64,000 bases of DNA, from NCBI RefSeq assembly GCF_006715165.1, contig NZ_VFMS01000001.1, forward strand, positions 992,001 through 1,056,000, written 5' to 3'. Below the pieces are notes generated by a model, which saw nothing but the letters and a program-made list of their open reading frames with translations, made no database searches and was not told where the DNA came from. This stretch comes from Arthrobacter sp. SLBN-122 (lineage in GTDB: Bacteria > Actinomycetota > Actinomycetes > Actinomycetales > Micrococcaceae). This document shows positions 7,702-16,654 of the stretch, piece by piece. The position numbers were made by a program, and so were the translations under genes. Every line of letters starts with the position of its first letter. Position 1 is the first letter of the stretch.

Positions 7702-9047
7702 CGGCCGGCTCCTGCTGCCGCGGCCACCGAGCCACCGGTGACGGCGGCTCGGGTGCCCACTTCCTGCCACCCTGCACCGTTGGGGAATTCCCAGCGGGTG
7801 CGGGAGGCGGCAAACATCTCGGCGCCGGTACCGGGAAGTGCGGGGGCGGCATAGCGGCCGTCGATGATCCGGACGGGTTCGGCGAAGTGCTCGTGCAGGT
7901 GGTCAACGAATTCGATCATGCGGTTTTCCTGGCTGCGGGCCACCACGGCGTAGTCGAAGAAGGAGAAGTGCTGGACCAGTTCGCACAGGCCCACTCCCCC
8001 GGCGTGGGGGCAGACGGGAACCCCGAATTTGGCCGCGAGCAGCAGGATGGCGATGTTCTCGTTGACGCCGGCCACTCGGGTGGAGTCAAGCTGGAGGACG
8101 TCGATGGCACTGGCCTGGAGGAGCTGCTTGAAGACAATCCGGCTCGCCACGGCCTCTCCGGTGGCAACCCGAACCGGGCTGACACCCCTGCGGATCTCGG
8201 CATGGCCCAAGATGTCGTCCGTGCTGGTGGGCTCTTCAATCCAGTAGGGGTTGAATTCAGCCAACTGGTTGACCCACTCAACGGCCTCGGACACTTCCCA
8301 GCGCTGGTTGGCGTCGATCGCGATGGGCAGGGCGCCCACGGCCTCGCGGGCCAGGTCCATGCGCCGGCGGTCATCGTTGATGTCACCGCCCACTTTGAGC
8401 TTGATCATGGAAAAGCCCTCCGCCGCCGCTTCCTTGCTCAGCCGGACCAGCTTCTCGTCGCTGTAGCCGAGCCAGCCCGGGGAGGTGGTGTAGGCAGGGA
8501 AGCCGTCAGCCTTGAGGGCGGCGATCCGTTCGGCCTTGCCTTCCTGGCCGGCGCGGAGGATCTCCAGTGCTTCCTCGGGGCTGAGGGCGTCCCGGGTGTG
8601 GGTGAAGTCCACCACGCTGACCAGTTCCTCGGGCGTCATCTCGGCAAGGAGGAGCCAGAGCGGCTTGTTTTCACGGCGGGCGCGGATGTCCCACAGGGCG
8701 CTGACCAGGGCGCCGCACGCCATCTGGGTGACGCCCTTTTCGGGACCCAGCCAACGGAGCTGGGAGTCGTGGACCAGGAGCTTGGAGGCGGCACCCAGGT
8801 CAGAGATCAGCTCGTCGATGTCGCGGCCCACCAGAAGTCGTGCGTAGGCGTCAATGGCCGACGTCAGGATGTCATTGCCGCGGCCGCAGCTGAAGACAAA
8901 GCCGTGGCCCTCGTCGCCCGCATCAGTGCGGATGACCACGTAGGCGGCGGAGTAATCGGGGTCGACGTTGACCGCATCGGAACCGTCAAGTTCAAGGGAT
9001 GTGGGAAAACGGACGTCCTGGGTCTTGACGGACGTAATGGAAGGCAT
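7698..9047 (-). CDS. fucD: L-fuconate dehydratase (enolase superfamily; may act on D-arabinonate)
   Basis: A 449-residue mandelate-racemase-type enolase superfamily member. It strongly resembles Xanthomonas FucD and human ENOSF1: [15 protein letters not shown] at the N-terminus, [15 protein letters not shown] near 186-200, and the catalytic set KLKVG (Lys216/Lys218), metal ligands Asp245, Glu271 and Glu298, and His348 in [14 protein letters not shown]. It removes water from an aldonate to give the 2-keto-3-deoxy acid. L-fuconate and D-arabinonate share stereochemistry, and the aldehyde dehydrogenase partner favours a pentonate in vivo. First gene of the operon, behind the operator pair at 9095-9126. 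An ATG nine bases upstream (9056) is an alternative start. Confidence 0.9.
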   Translation of the reverse strand: MPSITSVKTQDVRFPTSLELDGSDAVNVDPDYSAAYVVIRTDAGDEGHGFVFSCGRGNDILTSAIDAYARLLVGRDIDELISDLGAASKLLVHDSQLRWLGPEKGVTQMACGALVSALWDIRARRENKPLWLLLAEMTPEELVSVVDFTHTRDALSPEEALEILRAGQEGKAERIAALKADGFPAYTTSPGWLGYSDEKLVRLSKEAAAEGFSMIKLKVGGDINDDRRRMDLAREAVGALPIAIDANQRWEVSEAVEWVNQLAEFNPYWIEEPTSTDDILGHAEIRRGVSPVRVATGEAVASRIVFKQLLQASAIDVLQLDSTRVAGVNENIAILLLAAKFGVPVCPHAGGVGLCELVQHFSFFDYAVVARSQENRMIEFVDHLHEHFAEPVRIIDGRYAAPALPGTGAEMFAASRTRWEFPNGAGWQEVGTRAAVTGGSVAAAAGAGR

Positions 9048-9094
9048 GGATCTCAACTTTCGGATGGCAGCTGTGAGGGAAGGGGAAAGATTCG

Positions 9095-9143
9095 ATTCCT
9101 ATACGAATTTCTAAAATCATATAGGACATGTGATCCAGGTCAA
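9095..9143 (-). promoter_or_regulatory. fucD operon promoter with two FadR-type operators
   Basis: On the minus strand a -35 TTGACC (9138-9143) and -10 TATGAT (9116-9121) are 16 bases apart. A TCCTATATGATTTT site (9113-9126) overlaps the -10, and a palindromic ATTCCTATACGAAT site (9095-9108) lies just downstream. The same arrangement is mirrored at the MFS promoter. Confidence 0.75.
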
Positions 9144-9183
9144 GGCCTGCCTGTCATTCAACGTCGCGGCAAAGGGCCAAAAA

Positions 9184-9210
9184 AGCCCCGGCCTTCCACA
9201 GGCCGGGGCT
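9184..9210 (-). terminator. Rho-independent terminator of the FadR-type regulator gene
   Basis: A 10-bp perfect stem AGCCCCGGCC with its complement is followed on the minus strand by a run of six T. It sits just beyond the regulator stop and upstream of the fucD promoter. Confidence 0.85.
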
Positions 9211-9223
9211 GGGCCGCCGCATG

Positions 9224-9949
9224 CTAGCCGGTGACAATCCGCCGCCGCGGCGGGCCGCTGTCCTCCAGGGGAGCAAGTTCGCCCTCGAAGGCCTTGGCAA
9301 ACCTGTCGAAGGAGTTGCGGATGTGGGTGGTCATGGCCGCCTCGGCCCGCTCGGGATCGCAGGCCTCGATTGCCTCGCGCACGGCGGTGTGCTCAGCGAC
9401 GGTGATGGCGCCGTCCACGTCCGCAGGGTAGAGCCTGAAGGTGTGCAGGTGGCAGTGCGTCTGGGCAAAGGCGTGCCGGACCACCGGGTTGCCGGAGGCG
9501 GCCAGGATGGTGTCGTGGAAGCGGGTGTCGTGGGCCACCAGATCCTGCCGCAGGTCCCTGCTGCGCTTCATGGCGTCCCGGAAGCCTGCCAGCTCCCTTT
9601 CCAGCGTCCCTGCCGGATTGGCCAGGCGGTCCACCGCAGCCGCACGCGCTGCCCAGGGTTCCACCAGGAGCCTGAACTCGAACAGCGAGCGCAGTTCCGG
9701 CAGGTCCAGGAGCGGGGTGGTGCTGTAGCCCCTGCCGGGGTTGTAGACCACCAGGTTGTCGCCCTCGAGCCGCTGGAGCACTTCGCGGACTGGAGTCTGC
9801 GAAACCCCCAGGCTCCGGGCCACGGCATCAATGTTGATGCGGGTCCCCGGGGCAATTTCGCCGTCGAGGATGGAGGCGCGCATGGCCGTATAGACGTCGG
9901 GCACGGCCGCCTTGCCGCGCGGAACTTCGGATGGTTGACGTGGGGGCAC
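9224..9949 (-). CDS. FadR/GntR family transcriptional regulator of the sugar-acid module
   Basis: A 241-residue regulator. An N-terminal GntR winged helix (residues about 16-80: YTAMRASILDGEIAPGTRIN, then LGVSQTPVREVLQRLEGDNLV) is joined to an all-helical FCD ligand-binding domain containing a likely metal/ligand set (DTRFHDTILAASGN, then HCHLHTFRL and EHTAVREAI). Start GTG at 9949 with AGAGGT upstream. It lies between the catabolic operon and the transporter, whose promoters carry the same operator pairs, so it very likely represses both and is released by a sugar acid or its 2-keto-3-deoxy derivative. The ligand is inferred from context only. Confidence 0.9.
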   Translation of the reverse strand: MPPRQPSEVPRGKAAVPDVYTAMRASILDGEIAPGTRINIDAVARSLGVSQTPVREVLQRLEGDNLVVYNPGRGYSTTPLLDLPELRSLFEFRLLVEPWAARAAAVDRLANPAGTLERELAGFRDAMKRSRDLRQDLVAHDTRFHDTILAASGNPVVRHAFAQTHCHLHTFRLYPADVDGAITVAEHTAVREAIEACDPERAEAAMTTHIRNSFDRFAKAFEGELAPLEDSGPPRRRIVTG

Positions 9950-10093
9950 GCGGTTACCTCTTGCACTGGATTGGACTGGCGCCGGCAGAATCTGCGCCGG
10001 TTTGGACTGCCAGTGGTTGGTCGGGAGCTGCTGGGGGAATCATAAGCCACGCATCACCGGCGGCTCCGATAAGGGGCTTTTCGAAAGCAACAC

Positions 10094-10144
10094 TTGATCT
10101 GGATCACAATATCTATATGATTAACCAGATTCCTATATGATTTT
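10094..10144 (+). promoter_or_regulatory. MFS transporter promoter with two FadR-type operators
   Basis: A -35 TTGATC (10094-10099) and -10 TATGAT (10116-10121) are 16 bases apart. One operator copy (10109-10122) covers the -10. A second (10129-10142) contains TCCTATATGATTTT, identical to the reverse complement of 9113-9126. The segment from -35 to -10 matches the fucD promoter almost base for base. Confidence 0.75.
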
Positions 10145-10221
10145 GGCGCTGATATCTTCCGCGTCTCCCCTCCGCCCGTGCGCACCGCACCCGAAGCCAT
10201 GTATATGTCGAAGGAGACCGC

Positions 10222-11553
10222 ATGACTACGCTCGGAAGTAAGACATCCATTGCCAACCAGGCCCGGCAGCCCCGCATGATGACCCGCAAACGCTGGGTCA
10301 TCATCTGGCTCGCCTTCATAGGCCTCAGCATCAACTACCTGGACCGTTCCAGCCTCAGCGTTGCCCTGCCGTTCATGGGCAAGGATTTTGAACTCACCGC
10401 CACCCAGCAGGGGCTGATCTTTGCGGCCTTCTTCTGGGCCTACGACTTCTTCCAGCTCGCCGCCGGCTGGTACGTAGACAAAGTGGGCCCCCGCCGCTCG
10501 TTCTCACTGGCCGCCGTGTGGTGGTCCGTCTTCACCATGGTCACTGCCGCGGCCTCCAGCTTCTGGTCACTTTTCGCGGCCCGTTTCCTCCTGGGTGTCG
10601 GCGAGAGCCCGGCCCCCAGCACGGCGGCCAAGGTGGTAGCCACCTGGTTCCCGGTCCGCGAACGCGCCTTCGCCACCAGCATCTGGGACTCCGGCTCGCG
10701 CGTCGGGGCAGTCATCGCCCTGCCGATCGTCACCCTGATCGTCGCCTTCACTTCCTGGCACGCGGTGTTCATCATCATCGGCGTCCTGGGCATCATCTGG
10801 GCCGCCGTCTGGTGGAAGTACTACCGCAGCCCGGAGGAGCACACCGGCGCCAATGCCGCCGAAATCAGCTACATCCAGGAGGGCGGCGCCCGCGGCGCGG
10901 CAAGCGATGACGAGGGCGCGGCCAAACTCCCCTGGCGTTCGCTCTTCAAGTACCGCACCATCCTGAGCATGATGTTCGGCTTCTTCTGCCTGAACAGCGC
11001 CATCTACTTCTTCATCACGTTCTTCCCCAGCTACCTGGTCAAGGAACGCGGCTTTGACCTGCTCAAGCTGGGCTTCTTCGGCGCCATCCCCGGCATCTGC
11101 GCCGTCCTGTTCGGCTGGCTGGGCGGCTACCTTGCCGACCGTGCCGTCCGGGCCGGGTCCCCGGTCAGCAAGGTCCGTAAAACGGCCATCGCCGGTGGCC
11201 TGGCGGGCGGTTCCGTGATCATGTTTGCGGCACTGGTTCCGGAAGCCTGGATGGCACTGGCACTGCTGTCCGTCGCCTACTCCAGCCTCACCGTGGCGGC
11301 AACCGGCATCTGGTCGCTGCCGGCGGACGTGGCCCCCAGCTCCCGCCACGTCGGCTCCATCGGCGGGTTGCAGAACTTCGCGTCCAACCTGGCCGGCATC
11401 TTCACGCCCATCCTGATCGGCGTGCTGGTTGACCAGACCGGATCCTTCGTGGCGCCGCTGGCCGTCATCGGCGCAGTCTCCCTCATTGGCGCAGCCAACT
11501 ACCTGTTCGTCATCGGCAAGATCGAGCCGCTGAAGGTCCCGGCAGCGGCCTAA
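10222..11553 (+). CDS. MFS transporter, anion:cation symporter (sugar-acid) family
   Basis: A 443-residue protein with about 12 hydrophobic segments. It opens with a basic cytoplasmic N-terminus and the signature LSINYLDRSSLSVALPFM of the ACS family (glucarate, galactonate and related sugar-acid/proton symporters). A charged central loop (about 205-245) separates two six-helix halves. GWYVDKVGPRRS is the MFS loop 2-3 motif. AAGGAGACC precedes the ATG. Its promoter shares operators with the catabolic operon, so it probably imports the aldonate degraded by the fucD operon. A hairpin at 11573-11616 follows. Confidence 0.9.
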   Translation: MTTLGSKTSIANQARQPRMMTRKRWVIIWLAFIGLSINYLDRSSLSVALPFMGKDFELTATQQGLIFAAFFWAYDFFQLAAGWYVDKVGPRRSFSLAAVWWSVFTMVTAAASSFWSLFAARFLLGVGESPAPSTAAKVVATWFPVRERAFATSIWDSGSRVGAVIALPIVTLIVAFTSWHAVFIIIGVLGIIWAAVWWKYYRSPEEHTGANAAEISYIQEGGARGAASDDEGAAKLPWRSLFKYRTILSMMFGFFCLNSAIYFFITFFPSYLVKERGFDLLKLGFFGAIPGICAVLFGWLGGYLADRAVRAGSPVSKVRKTAIAGGLAGGSVIMFAALVPEAWMALALLSVAYSSLTVAATGIWSLPADVAPSSRHVGSIGGLQNFASNLAGIFTPILIGVLVDQTGSFVAPLAVIGAVSLIGAANYLFVIGKIEPLKVPAAA

Positions 11554-11572
11554 GTATTCCCGGCCCTAAAGA

Positions 11573-11616
11573 AAAGGTCGACGCCGGCACTTGCGAAAGT
11601 GCCGGCGTCGACCTTT
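11573..11616. terminator. Perfect 44-bp hairpin terminator, right edge of the sugar-acid module
   Basis: Two 20-base arms pair perfectly around GCGA, with A/T-rich ends on both strands, so it can serve the + MFS gene and the - pta gene. Its core CGACGCCGGCACTT is the same as in the hairpin at 4911-4968. Confidence 0.85.
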
Positions 11617-11628
11617 GTGCGTGGTGTC

Positions 11629-13758
11629 CTAGGAGGCCGGCTGCGCCTGGGCCGAAACTTCGGCCTGAACGGCCCCCTCGGCCGGCCCCGGGGCCTGCGC
11701 CTGGATGGCCGTGATGGCCACCGTGTTCACGATGTCCTCCACGGTGCAGCCGCGGGAGAGGTCGTTGACCGGCTTCCGCAGCCCCTGCAGGACGGGGCCC
11801 ACGGCCACGGCCCCCGAGCTCTGCTGCACCGCCTTGTACGTGTTGTTGCCGGTGTTCAGGTCCGGGAAGATGAACACCGTTGCCTGCCCTGCCACCGAGG
11901 AGCCCGGCATCTTGGACGCGGCGATCGAGGCGTCCACGGCGGCGTCGTACTGGATGGGGCCCTCAACTGCGAGGTCCGGGCGGCGCGTGCGCACCAGCTC
12001 GGTGGCCTGCCGCACCTCGTCCACGGCCTCCCCCGAGCCCGAGCCGCCGGTGGAATAGGAGAGCATGGCAACCCGCGGCTCCACGCCGAACTGGGCGGCG
12101 GTCTCGGCCGAGGCCAGGGCAATGTCCGCCAGCTGCTCCACGTTGGGATCCGGGTTCACGGCGCAGTCGCCGTAGACCAGCACCCGGTCCGGCATGAGCA
12201 TCAGGAACACCGAGGACACGATCTTCACGCCCTCACGGGTCTTCACAAACTCCAGGGCCGGCCGGATGGTGTGCGCGGTGGTGTGGGCCGCGCCGGAGAC
12301 CATGCCGTCCACCACGCCCAGCTGGACCATCATGGTGCCGAAGTAGCTCACGTCCTGCATGATTTCCAGGGCCTTGGGCAGGTCCACGCCCTTGTGCGCC
12401 CGAAGCTCGGCGTACTTTTCGGCGAACTTCAGGCGCAGCTCGGAGGTGGCCGGGTCGATGACGTTGATGCCGGCCAAATCGATGCCGTTGGCGGCAGCCA
12501 GTTCCCGGATGTCGGATTCGGGGCCCAGCAGCGTCAGGTCGCAGACATCGCGGCGGTGCAGGATTTCGGCTGCCCGCAGGATCCGGACATCGGTTCCCTC
12601 CGGCAGGACAACATGGCGCCGCTGCGCCCGGGCGCGCTCGATGAGGTCGTGCAGGAAACGCAGCGGCGTCATCCGCTCTGCCCGGGGCAGGTGCAGGCGC
12701 TCCACCAGCTCGGTTTCATCAACCCGCCGGGACCAGAGCCCCAGGGCGGAGGCCACCTTGCGCCGGTGGCCGGACCAGATCTCGCTGCGGACCTCGGAGA
12801 CCCGGCGGGCGGTCTGGTAGGTGTCATCTTCCGTGGCGAACACCGGGAACGGCGCCTGTGCCAGGAGCGGGTAGATGTTCGCGTCCGGGGCCAGGCCGCC
12901 GGTGAGGATGAGGGCCGAGGCCACCGGGAACTCAGGCGAGAAGGAGGATGCCAGGCAGGCCACCATCACGTCCGCCCGGTCCCCCGGCACAATCACCAGG
13001 GCGCCTTCATCGAGCACATTCAGGAAGTTGCCCACGTTCATGGCGGCCACCTTGATGTCCCTGACGTCGCGTTCCATGTCCGGAGTTCCCGCGATCTGCC
13101 GCACGCCCAGCGCCAGGGCCACCTCGCCGGTGGTAGGCCGGGCGATCTCCTCCAGTTCCGGCAGGATGTAAACAGGCCGGCCGGAGGCACCCGGCTTCAG
13201 GGCAGCCGCAATGGCGTCCAAGTCATCGGCGTCCGCCCGGTTGACCATGATGGCCAGGAGCGCGCATTTTTCGGCGGCAAGTTCCTTGCGCGCAACCTCG
13301 ACGGCGGCCGCGGTCTCGGGAACGGTGCGCCCCTTGGCGCCCACCACGGCCACCACGGGTGTGGCGAGGTTGTTGGCAAGCCGGGCGTTGAGGTCGAATT
13401 CGACGGCGGAATCCTGGCCCACCAGGTCGGTGCCTTCGACGATCACCACGTCGCAGTGGCGGGCGATGTCCGCAAAGATCTCCACGCACCTGGCGTCGAT
13501 CTCCGCCCGGTTTCCCTCAGCAAGCAGCGCGCGGACCTCGTCGTACGTCAGGCCGCCGCGGCACCGGTCATCCTCCAGGGCAAACCGGGACTTCATCAGC
13601 GCCAGCATGGGGTCGTTCGCTGCCGAGGGCCCGTGGACCACCGGCTTGAAGAAGCCGATCCTGTCCGCGTGCCGGTGCAGCGTATCGGCCAGGCCCAGGG
13701 CTATCAGGGACTTGCCCGATCCCGGGGTGGTTGCGCTGACGTAGATGCCTTTTGCCAT
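11629..13758 (-). CDS. pta: Phosphate acetyltransferase
   Basis: A 709-residue long-form Pta, close to the 714 residues of the E. coli enzyme. The N-terminal P-loop domain shows TTPGSGKS (residues about 10-17). A central DRTGG-type regulatory domain follows, then the C-terminal PTA/PTB catalytic domain with VSGAAHTTAHTIRPAL and SYSTGGSGSGEAVDEV. It converts acetyl-CoA + phosphate to acetyl phosphate, which AckA turns into acetate and ATP. The ATG at 13758 has AAAGGGCGG upstream; the longer open frame to 13977 lacks homology. It is separated from ackA by the fucD module. Confidence 0.96.
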   Translation of the reverse strand: MAKGIYVSATTPGSGKSLIALGLADTLHRHADRIGFFKPVVHGPSAANDPMLALMKSRFALEDDRCRGGLTYDEVRALLAEGNRAEIDARCVEIFADIARHCDVVIVEGTDLVGQDSAVEFDLNARLANNLATPVVAVVGAKGRTVPETAAAVEVARKELAAEKCALLAIMVNRADADDLDAIAAALKPGASGRPVYILPELEEIARPTTGEVALALGVRQIAGTPDMERDVRDIKVAAMNVGNFLNVLDEGALVIVPGDRADVMVACLASSFSPEFPVASALILTGGLAPDANIYPLLAQAPFPVFATEDDTYQTARRVSEVRSEIWSGHRRKVASALGLWSRRVDETELVERLHLPRAERMTPLRFLHDLIERARAQRRHVVLPEGTDVRILRAAEILHRRDVCDLTLLGPESDIRELAAANGIDLAGINVIDPATSELRLKFAEKYAELRAHKGVDLPKALEIMQDVSYFGTMMVQLGVVDGMVSGAAHTTAHTIRPALEFVKTREGVKIVSSVFLMLMPDRVLVYGDCAVNPDPNVEQLADIALASAETAAQFGVEPRVAMLSYSTGGSGSGEAVDEVRQATELVRTRRPDLAVEGPIQYDAAVDASIAASKMPGSSVAGQATVFIFPDLNTGNNTYKAVQQSSGAVAVGPVLQGLRKPVNDLSRGCTVEDIVNTVAITAIQAQAPGPAEGAVQAEVSAQAQPAS

Positions 13759-13970
13759 GGTCCGCCCTTTGCTGTGCTGGTGCCGGTCCTCCCATCCTTG
13801 CACCCCGGGCGCCCTAAATGGCAAAGGTGCGTGCCGCCGTCGAGCGTTCCAGCCCAGTTGCTTTTCCCTACATAGTGCGGCGCGCCGTGCACGACGGCGT
13901 GTCCCCGGTCTTGGTGCCTGAGGTCCGCTAAGTACGTGGGCAGGAACGCACGCACCGGAACTGCATCCCC

Positions 13971-14016
13971 TTGACACCGGACCCCCTCATGGGATTACCT
14001 AATGAACATTCGGTAA
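13971..14016 (+). promoter_or_regulatory. paaI-paaK promoter with PaaR-type operator
   Basis: A -35 TTGACA (13971-13976) is followed by a 22-bp palindrome at 13995-14016 with outer arms TTACC and GGTAA, covering the -10 region. Closely similar 22-mers lie at 20913 and 30649, upstream of other phenylacetate-type genes. The probable ligand is the TetR encoded at 15913. Confidence 0.8.
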
Positions 14017-14038
14017 ATAAAGCTGGAGGCAATGACGC

Positions 14039-14509
14039 ATGGCTGAAGCAACACTTTCCGGGGCCACCCACCCCATCCTGGAAAACGACTACGCCTCCGA
14101 ATGGATGGGAATCGAGGTCCTCGCCCTCAGCGACGGCCACGCCACCATCCGGATGACCCTTCGGCAGGAAATGCTCAACGGATTCGGCATGGCCCACGGC
14201 GGAATGATCTTCGCGTTCGGGGACACCGCCTTCGCCCTCGCGTGCAACCCCATCCACCCTGCACCCGGCGAGGAAGGCACCATCACCGTGGCCTCCGGCG
14301 TCGACATCAACTTCCTCAAGCCCGCCTTCCGCGGCCAGGTGTTGACCGCCGTCGCCGACCGCCGCTCCAGTGCCGGGCGCAGCGGCCTGTACGACATCCA
14401 GATCTTCGCCGCCGACGCCGCCGCGCCGGCCGCCGAGACCCAACCCAGTTCCCCGGGCGAGCTCATCGCCGAGTTCCGCGGACGCAGCCGCACCATCCCC
14501 AAGAAGTAG
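14039..14509 (+). CDS. paaI: Hydroxyphenylacetyl-CoA thioesterase PaaI (hotdog fold)
   Basis: A 156-residue hotdog thioesterase. The active-site region LNGFGMAHGGMIFAFGDTAFALACN contains the conserved Asn, HGG and Asp of PaaI-type acyl-CoA thioesterases, and a later strand reads SGVDINFLKPAF. PaaI hydrolyses ring-hydroxylated phenylacetyl-CoA, rescuing CoA trapped as dead-end products. The ATG at 14039 has GGAGG about 11 bases upstream. It is followed 7 bases later by paaK and lies directly behind a PaaR-type operator, which supports the phenylacetate role over a generic thioesterase. Confidence 0.88.
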   Translation: MAEATLSGATHPILENDYASEWMGIEVLALSDGHATIRMTLRQEMLNGFGMAHGGMIFAFGDTAFALACNPIHPAPGEEGTITVASGVDINFLKPAFRGQVLTAVADRRSSAGRSGLYDIQIFAADAAAPAAETQPSSPGELIAEFRGRSRTIPKK

Positions 14510-14516
14510 GAAAACC

Positions 14517-15866
14517 ATGACCCTGCATGCCCCCGAAACCGCACCCGTCGGCACCGACGCCGTCCTGGACCGCGAGGAAACCATCTCCCGGGATGAGCTC
14601 GAAGCCCTCCAGCTCAGCCGCCTGCAGCACACGGTGGCCTATGCGTACGACCGCGTGCCGCTGTACAAGCGCAAGTTCGACGCCGCCGGCGTCCACCCCA
14701 ACGACCTGCGCGAACTCGGCGACCTGGGCAACTTCCCCTTCACCACCAAGGACGACCTGCGCGAGGAATACCCGTTCGGCATGTTCGCGGTTCCCCAGGC
14801 TGAAGTAGCCCGCGTCCACGCCAGCTCGGGCACCACAGGCCGGCCCACCGTCGTCGGCTACACCAAGCAGGACCTGGCGGACTGGGCAAAGCTGGTGGCC
14901 CGCAGCCTCCGTGCCTCCGGCGTCCGCCCGGGCATGAAGGTCCACAACGCCTACGGCTACGGCCTGTTCACCGGTGGGCTCGGTGCGCACGCCGGAGCCG
15001 AAGCCCTGGGTTGCACCGTCATCCCCATCTCCGGCGGCCAGACCGAGCGCCAGATCCAGCTGATCCAGGACTTCAAGCCGGACGCCATCCTGGCCACCCC
15101 CACGTACCTGCTGACCATCGCCGACGCCATGGCCCACATGGGGATCGACCCCGCCTCCACCTCGCTGAAGTACGCCGTGCTGGGCGCCGAACCGTGGACC
15201 GAGGAGATGCGGCACGAGCTCGAGGTCACCATGAACATCAAGGCGTGCGACATCTACGGCCTTTCCGAAGTGATGGGCCCGGGCGTCGCCGGCGAAGCGG
15301 TGGAGACCCAGGACGGCAGCCACATCTGGGAGGACCACTTCCGCCCCGAGATCATTGACGCATTCAACCCGGAGGTGGGCAAGGAAAACGTCCTGCGGGA
15401 CGGCGAGCACGGCGAGCTTGTGTTCACGTCGCTCACCAAGGAAGCCCTCCCCATCATCCGTTACCGTACCAAGGACCTCACCCGCCTGCTGCCCGGCACG
15501 GCCCGCCCCGCACACCGCCGGATGGGACGCATCACCGGCCGCAGCGACGACATGATCATCCTGCGCGGCGTGAACGTCTTTCCGTCCCAGATCGAGGAAA
15601 TCGCACTGCGGATCCCCGAGCTCAGCCCGCACTTCCAGCTCGAACTGACACGCCCGGAGGGCCAGCGGATGGACCAGATGACGGTCAAGATCGAGCGCCG
15701 GGACGCGGTGAGCGTTGAGCAGGGCACGACGGCGGCACGCACCTTGAAGGAGCAGATCAAGATCCACGTGGGTTCTTCCTGCACCGTGAACGTCGTGGAG
15801 CCGGGCTCGCTCGAGCGGTCCAACGGCAAGCTGCGCCGGATTTACGACCTGCGCCCGAAGGGGTAG
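14517..15866 (+). CDS. paaK: Phenylacetate-CoA ligase
   Basis: A 449-residue adenylate-forming ligase of PaaK length (about 440). The AMP-binding P-loop SSGTTGRPTVVG lies near residues 103-114. Other motifs are YGYGLFTGGLGAHAGAEALG, the acceptor motif DIYGLSEVMGPGVA, and the hinge GRSDDMIILRGVNVFPSQIE. It activates phenylacetate to phenylacetyl-CoA, the first committed step of the pathway. The ATG at 14517 follows an AGGA site. It is co-transcribed with paaI, and the TetR gene follows after 46 bases. Confidence 0.95.
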   Translation: MTLHAPETAPVGTDAVLDREETISRDELEALQLSRLQHTVAYAYDRVPLYKRKFDAAGVHPNDLRELGDLGNFPFTTKDDLREEYPFGMFAVPQAEVARVHASSGTTGRPTVVGYTKQDLADWAKLVARSLRASGVRPGMKVHNAYGYGLFTGGLGAHAGAEALGCTVIPISGGQTERQIQLIQDFKPDAILATPTYLLTIADAMAHMGIDPASTSLKYAVLGAEPWTEEMRHELEVTMNIKACDIYGLSEVMGPGVAGEAVETQDGSHIWEDHFRPEIIDAFNPEVGKENVLRDGEHGELVFTSLTKEALPIIRYRTKDLTRLLPGTARPAHRRMGRITGRSDDMIILRGVNVFPSQIEEIALRIPELSPHFQLELTRPEGQRMDQMTVKIERRDAVSVEQGTTAARTLKEQIKIHVGSSCTVNVVEPGSLERSNGKLRRIYDLRPKG

Positions 15867-15912
15867 GCAGCCCTGCGCCGACTGACCGACCGCTCATGAG
15901 AAACTAGCCACT

Positions 15913-16551
15913 ATGCCCCGCACCACTGAGACCACCAGCACCAACGGCACCGCCGTCAATGGCACAGCGAAGCGGGGCAGGCCCGGCTACGACCAGCAGT
16001 CGGTGCTGCGCATCGCCGTCGACGTCTTCAACCGCCACGGCTACGACGCGACATCCATGGGGATCCTGGCGGACAACCTGGGCATCTCAAAGTCGGCGAT
16101 CTACCACCACGTGCCGTCCAAGGGCGATCTCCTCAAGCTCGCCCTGGACCACGCACTGGGCGGTCTCGAGTCCATCCTGGAGCAGCCCCAGGCAACCTCG
16201 GGAGCGGCCGATGCACGGCTGGAGTTCGTGCTGCGCCAGACGGTGGCGGTGCTGGTTGACCGCCTGCCCTTTGTCACGCTGCTCCTGCGCCTCCGCGGCA
16301 ACACCGAAATCGAGCGCGACGCGCTGGAACGGCGGCGCGCCTTCGACCACAAGGTGGCAGCCCTGATTTCCGCCGCCCGCGACGAAGGCTCGCTCCGCCA
16401 GGACATCGACCCCCGGACGGTCTCACGGCTCCTGTTCGGCATGATCAACTCCATTGTCGAGTGGTACAAGCCGGGCGGTTCGCTGTCGCCGCAGCGGCTG
16501 GCCGACGACGTCATCACCATGGCGTTCGACGGCCTGCACGCGGACGTGTAA
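15913..16551 (+). CDS. paaR: TetR family regulator PaaR of phenylacetate genes
   Basis: A 212-residue TetR protein. After a Thr/Asn-rich 20-residue lead comes the helix-turn-helix (about 30-75): VLRIAVDVFNRHGYDATSM, then LGISKSAIYHHVPSKGDLL, followed by an all-helical ligand-binding domain. It sits at the end of the paaI-paaK operon. Three 22-bp palindromes of the kind bound by TetR dimers lie upstream of paaI, paaZ/thioesterase and the thiolase operon, so this is the likely repressor of all of them with phenylacetyl-CoA as inducer, as known for PaaR in related actinobacteria. The family is seen directly; the regulon is inferred from the sites. Confidence 0.88.
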   Translation: MPRTTETTSTNGTAVNGTAKRGRPGYDQQSVLRIAVDVFNRHGYDATSMGILADNLGISKSAIYHHVPSKGDLLKLALDHALGGLESILEQPQATSGAADARLEFVLRQTVAVLVDRLPFVTLLLRLRGNTEIERDALERRRAFDHKVAALISAARDEGSLRQDIDPRTVSRLLFGMINSIVEWYKPGGSLSPQRLADDVITMAFDGLHADV

Positions 16552-16654
16552 GAGGCTCGCGGCCGGCTCCCTGGCGGCGATAATAAGGGTGCTTGGTATT
16601 TTCCCCACTCCCCGGCTACGGTGGTAGAAAACCAGCATCCGCAGGGAGGTACAA

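Noticed and set aside
13758..13977. N-terminal extension of Pta
   Set aside because: The upstream residues are Arg/Cys-rich and unlike Pta; the P-loop domain begins directly after the ATG at 13758, which has a ribosome site.
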